The position numbers were made by a program, and so were the translations under genes. Positions 25,502 through 27,253 of a stretch of 27,253 bases of DNA are shown one piece after another; the first letter of the stretch is position 1, and every line of letters starts with the position of its first letter. Origin of the DNA: an uncultured Flavobacterium sp. GTDB taxonomy: Bacteria; Bacteroidota; Bacteroidia; Flavobacteriales; Flavobacteriaceae. The stretch lies in NCBI RefSeq assembly GCF_946481155.1, contig NZ_CAMLMK010000031.1, positions 1-27,253 on the forward strand, read 5' to 3'. The notes beneath the pieces are model-generated. The model searched no databases, was not told the origin of the DNA, and was given only the letters and a program-made list of their open reading frames with translations.

Positions 25502-27253
25502 ATGAAAAACTTTATAAACAGAATAATTTTATCGCTTTTATTGCTAATTGCGTTTAATAATGATGCTTGGGCTCAGCCGGCAAATGACAATTGTAATGCT
25601 GCAACCAGTTTAGGCTCCCTGCCAACTCCCGGTGCATGTACTGCGGGTTTACAGGATGGTGCTGCGACAACTTTAAGTAATCAGACTACGGTTGGTGCAA
25701 CAGGGGCAAATCCATACGTATATTTAACAGGATGTTCAGGAGGTGGAAATATGCAATCTCCGGCTTTGGATACCTGGTATAGTTTTGTTGCTACGGGTAC
25801 AACCGTTAATTTAGCTATTAATGGTTTTCCAAACGCAAGTATTGGTGTTTGGACGGGTACCAACTGTAATTCGCTTTCAGGAGTTGCTTGTACAAATATA
25901 GGCGGCAGCGGAAATGGAACATTAACAATTCCTACTGTAATTATTGGAAGTACGTATTATGTCCAGGTCAGCGGAGGAACAACATCAGCTACTGATAGCA
26001 ATTTTTCAATTTCTGTTGATAATGATATTGACTGTGATGACTGTTTAAGGGTAAGTACATTAACGGCTTCACCTTTGCCTGTAAACGGGACATATTCCCC
26101 GGGTCAGGTAGTTCGTTTTTGCTATACCGTTACGGAATGGCAGCAAGTTAATACAAACTGGTTTCACGGAGTTCAGATTACGATGGGACCCGGATGGACA
26201 GGAACAATTACTAATGCAACTCCGGCAGCAACATGTCAGAATATTCCAGGCCCTGGATCTGATGGAGATTGGTTATTCTTTCCAACAGGCTACGGCTCAT
26301 GGGGCCCAGGATTTTATTTTGATACACCGGATGCCGGGACTGCAGCTTCAAATAACTATGGAGATGACTGCGAAGGTACCGGTTTAAACTGGACATTTTG
26401 CTGGGATTTAACTGTAAGTTCTACTTGTGTTGCCGGTCAAAACTTAGGTGTAACGGTAAATACAAGTGGCGATGGAGAATCCGGAAACTGGATTAGCCCT
26501 GCCTGTGGAACCGATGCGGCAAATAACTTTACAGCAGTAATGGCTTCTGGTCCGGTTATGACTAGTGCTGATACTGCTACAATTTGTGATAACACGGCGG
26601 TAAATATTCCTTTAACAGCTAATCAGCCTTCTACCTTTTCATGGGTTGCAACTGCAAACGCAAATGTTACAGGGGAAAGTACTACCCCGCAAAGTTCCAG
26701 TACGTTAAATAATACATTAGTAAATATTACTAATGTGCCCCAGGTGGTAACTTATACAGTGACACCTACTTCAAATCCTGGAGGATGTGTTGGAACTCCA
26801 CAAACTGTTCTAGTAACCGTTAATCCGCCTTCGATAATAACATTAACTTCGGCTGCGGCGACCGCAAATCAGACTGTTTGTGCAAATAATGCAATTACTA
26901 ATATTACCTATAGTGTAACAGGTAGTGCAACAGGAGCCACTGTAGCGGGTCTTCCGGCAGGAGTGACAGGTACATTTGCAGCAGGTGTATTCACCATAAG
27001 CGGAACCCCGACGGTTCCTGGAGTCTATAACTATACTGTAACTACTTCGGGTGGATGTTTGCCAAATGTGACTGCTACTGGTACGATAACAGTTACCGCT
27101 GCTCCAACTTTAACATTGACTTCTGCAGCGGCGACAACAAACCAAACAGTTTGTATCAATACTGCAATAGCCAATATAACTTATAGTGTTGGGGGAGGTG
27201 CTACAGGTGCTACCGTTGCGGGCCTTCCTGCGGGGGTGACTGGTACTTATGCA
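25502..27253 (+). CDS. Giant secreted adhesin-like protein with PKD-like domain, 3' end missing
   Basis: An ATG at 25502 opens a frame that runs through the window end (584 codons, no stop). A signal peptide ends DAWAQ near residue 25. Residues 26-175 form a beta-rich domain (ALDTWYSFVATGTTVNLAIN and TYYVQVSGGTT) resembling bacterial pre-peptidase C-terminal domains. A cysteine-bearing beta domain follows to about 350. Residues 353-443 resemble a PKD-like domain (ICDNTAVNIPLTANQPSTFS and VPQVVTYTVTPTSNPGGC). From 447 a 91-residue Ig-like unit begins and a second starts at 538. Composition (T, G, A, N, V) fits a surface adhesin. Such proteins usually end in a type IX secretion sorting domain, which would lie beyond the window. 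Confidence 0.9.
   Translation, partial: MKNFINRIILSLLLLIAFNNDAWAQPANDNCNAATSLGSLPTPGACTAGLQDGAATTLSNQTTVGATGANPYVYLTGCSGGGNMQSPALDTWYSFVATGTTVNLAINGFPNASIGVWTGTNCNSLSGVACTNIGGSGNGTLTIPTVIIGSTYYVQVSGGTTSATDSNFSISVDNDIDCDDCLRVSTLTASPLPVNGTYSPGQVVRFCYTVTEWQQVNTNWFHGVQITMGPGWTGTITNATPAATCQNIPGPGSDGDWLFFPTGYGSWGPGFYFDTPDAGTAASNNYGDDCEGTGLNWTFCWDLTVSSTCVAGQNLGVTVNTSGDGESGNWISPACGTDAANNFTAVMASGPVMTSADTATICDNTAVNIPLTANQPSTFSWVATANANVTGESTTPQSSSTLNNTLVNITNVPQVVTYTVTPTSNPGGCVGTPQTVLVTVNPPSIITLTSAAATANQTVCANNAITNITYSVTGSATGATVAGLPAGVTGTFAAGVFTISGTPTVPGVYNYTVTTSGGCLPNVTATGTITVTAAPTLTLTSAAATTNQTVCINTAIANITYSVGGGATGATVAGLPAGVTGTYA
26840..27253 (+). repeat. Tandem 91-residue (273-base) Ig-like repeats
   Basis: The unit starting TLTSAAATANQTVC at 26840 recurs at 27113 as TLTSAAATTNQTVC, exactly 273 bases later, and continues to the window edge. 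Over the 47 codons visible in both, 40 residues are identical (about 85 percent), while 35 of 141 bases differ. Each full unit has two cysteines (TVC and GGC). Confidence 0.93.

Noticed and set aside
26840..27253. CRISPR-like array at the right end
   Set aside because: The repeats are 273 bases long, in frame and protein-coding, with no short repeat and spacer pattern.

Overview
The window reads as a piece of a Flavobacterium-like chromosome (Bacteroidota, Flavobacteriaceae). The grounds are: a fused SecD-SecF gene; a GyrB of 646 residues without the long insert of the E. coli enzyme; TAnnTTTG-type promoter boxes in place of -10/-35 boxes; almost no Shine-Dalgarno sequences; carboxypeptidase-regulatory-like and DUF6588-type proteins; and a large secreted adhesin-like protein with a PKD-like domain. 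The genus is an inference; no rRNA is present.

Layout. Positions 1-2010 hold two divergent glycosyltransferase genes (a GT-A gene cut by the window start and a GT-B gene), probably the edge of a surface-polysaccharide locus. A lone ftsE faces them on the minus strand. Positions 3029-7944 carry a 1004-residue periplasmic TPR protein followed by a 582-residue outer-membrane barrel with a conserved-looking N-terminal segment but no plug domain, ending in a clear terminator. Positions 8030-11204 carry a carboxypeptidase-regulatory-like secreted protein, a small GreA/GreB-C-terminal-like protein and an exported YtcJ-type amidohydrolase. A 630-base gene-free stretch packed with hairpins and short repeat families follows. 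Then come asnB (11835-13442), gyrB overlapping a DUF6588-type secreted protein (13850-16793), mdh (16847-17782) and secDF (17918-20869), most of them ended by recognisable intrinsic terminators.

Convergent to secDF is a minus-strand cluster folE-cysS-yidD-lgt (24677 down to 21184), which looks like one operon. With secDF it brings together protein translocation (SecDF), membrane insertion (YidD) and lipoprotein acylation (Lgt). The right end (25121-27253) holds a small secreted protein of unknown function, 6 bases ahead of a very large secreted repeat protein that runs off the window. Its two visible repeats have a 91-residue period; protein identity is high while most synonymous codons differ.

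Most genes are ordinary core genes. The less explained parts are the TPR/plugless-barrel pair, the repeat-rich spacers at 11205-11834, 13443-13849 and 20870-21183, and the small-protein/adhesin pair. There is no CRISPR array, tRNA, rRNA, transposase or phage gene that I can see.
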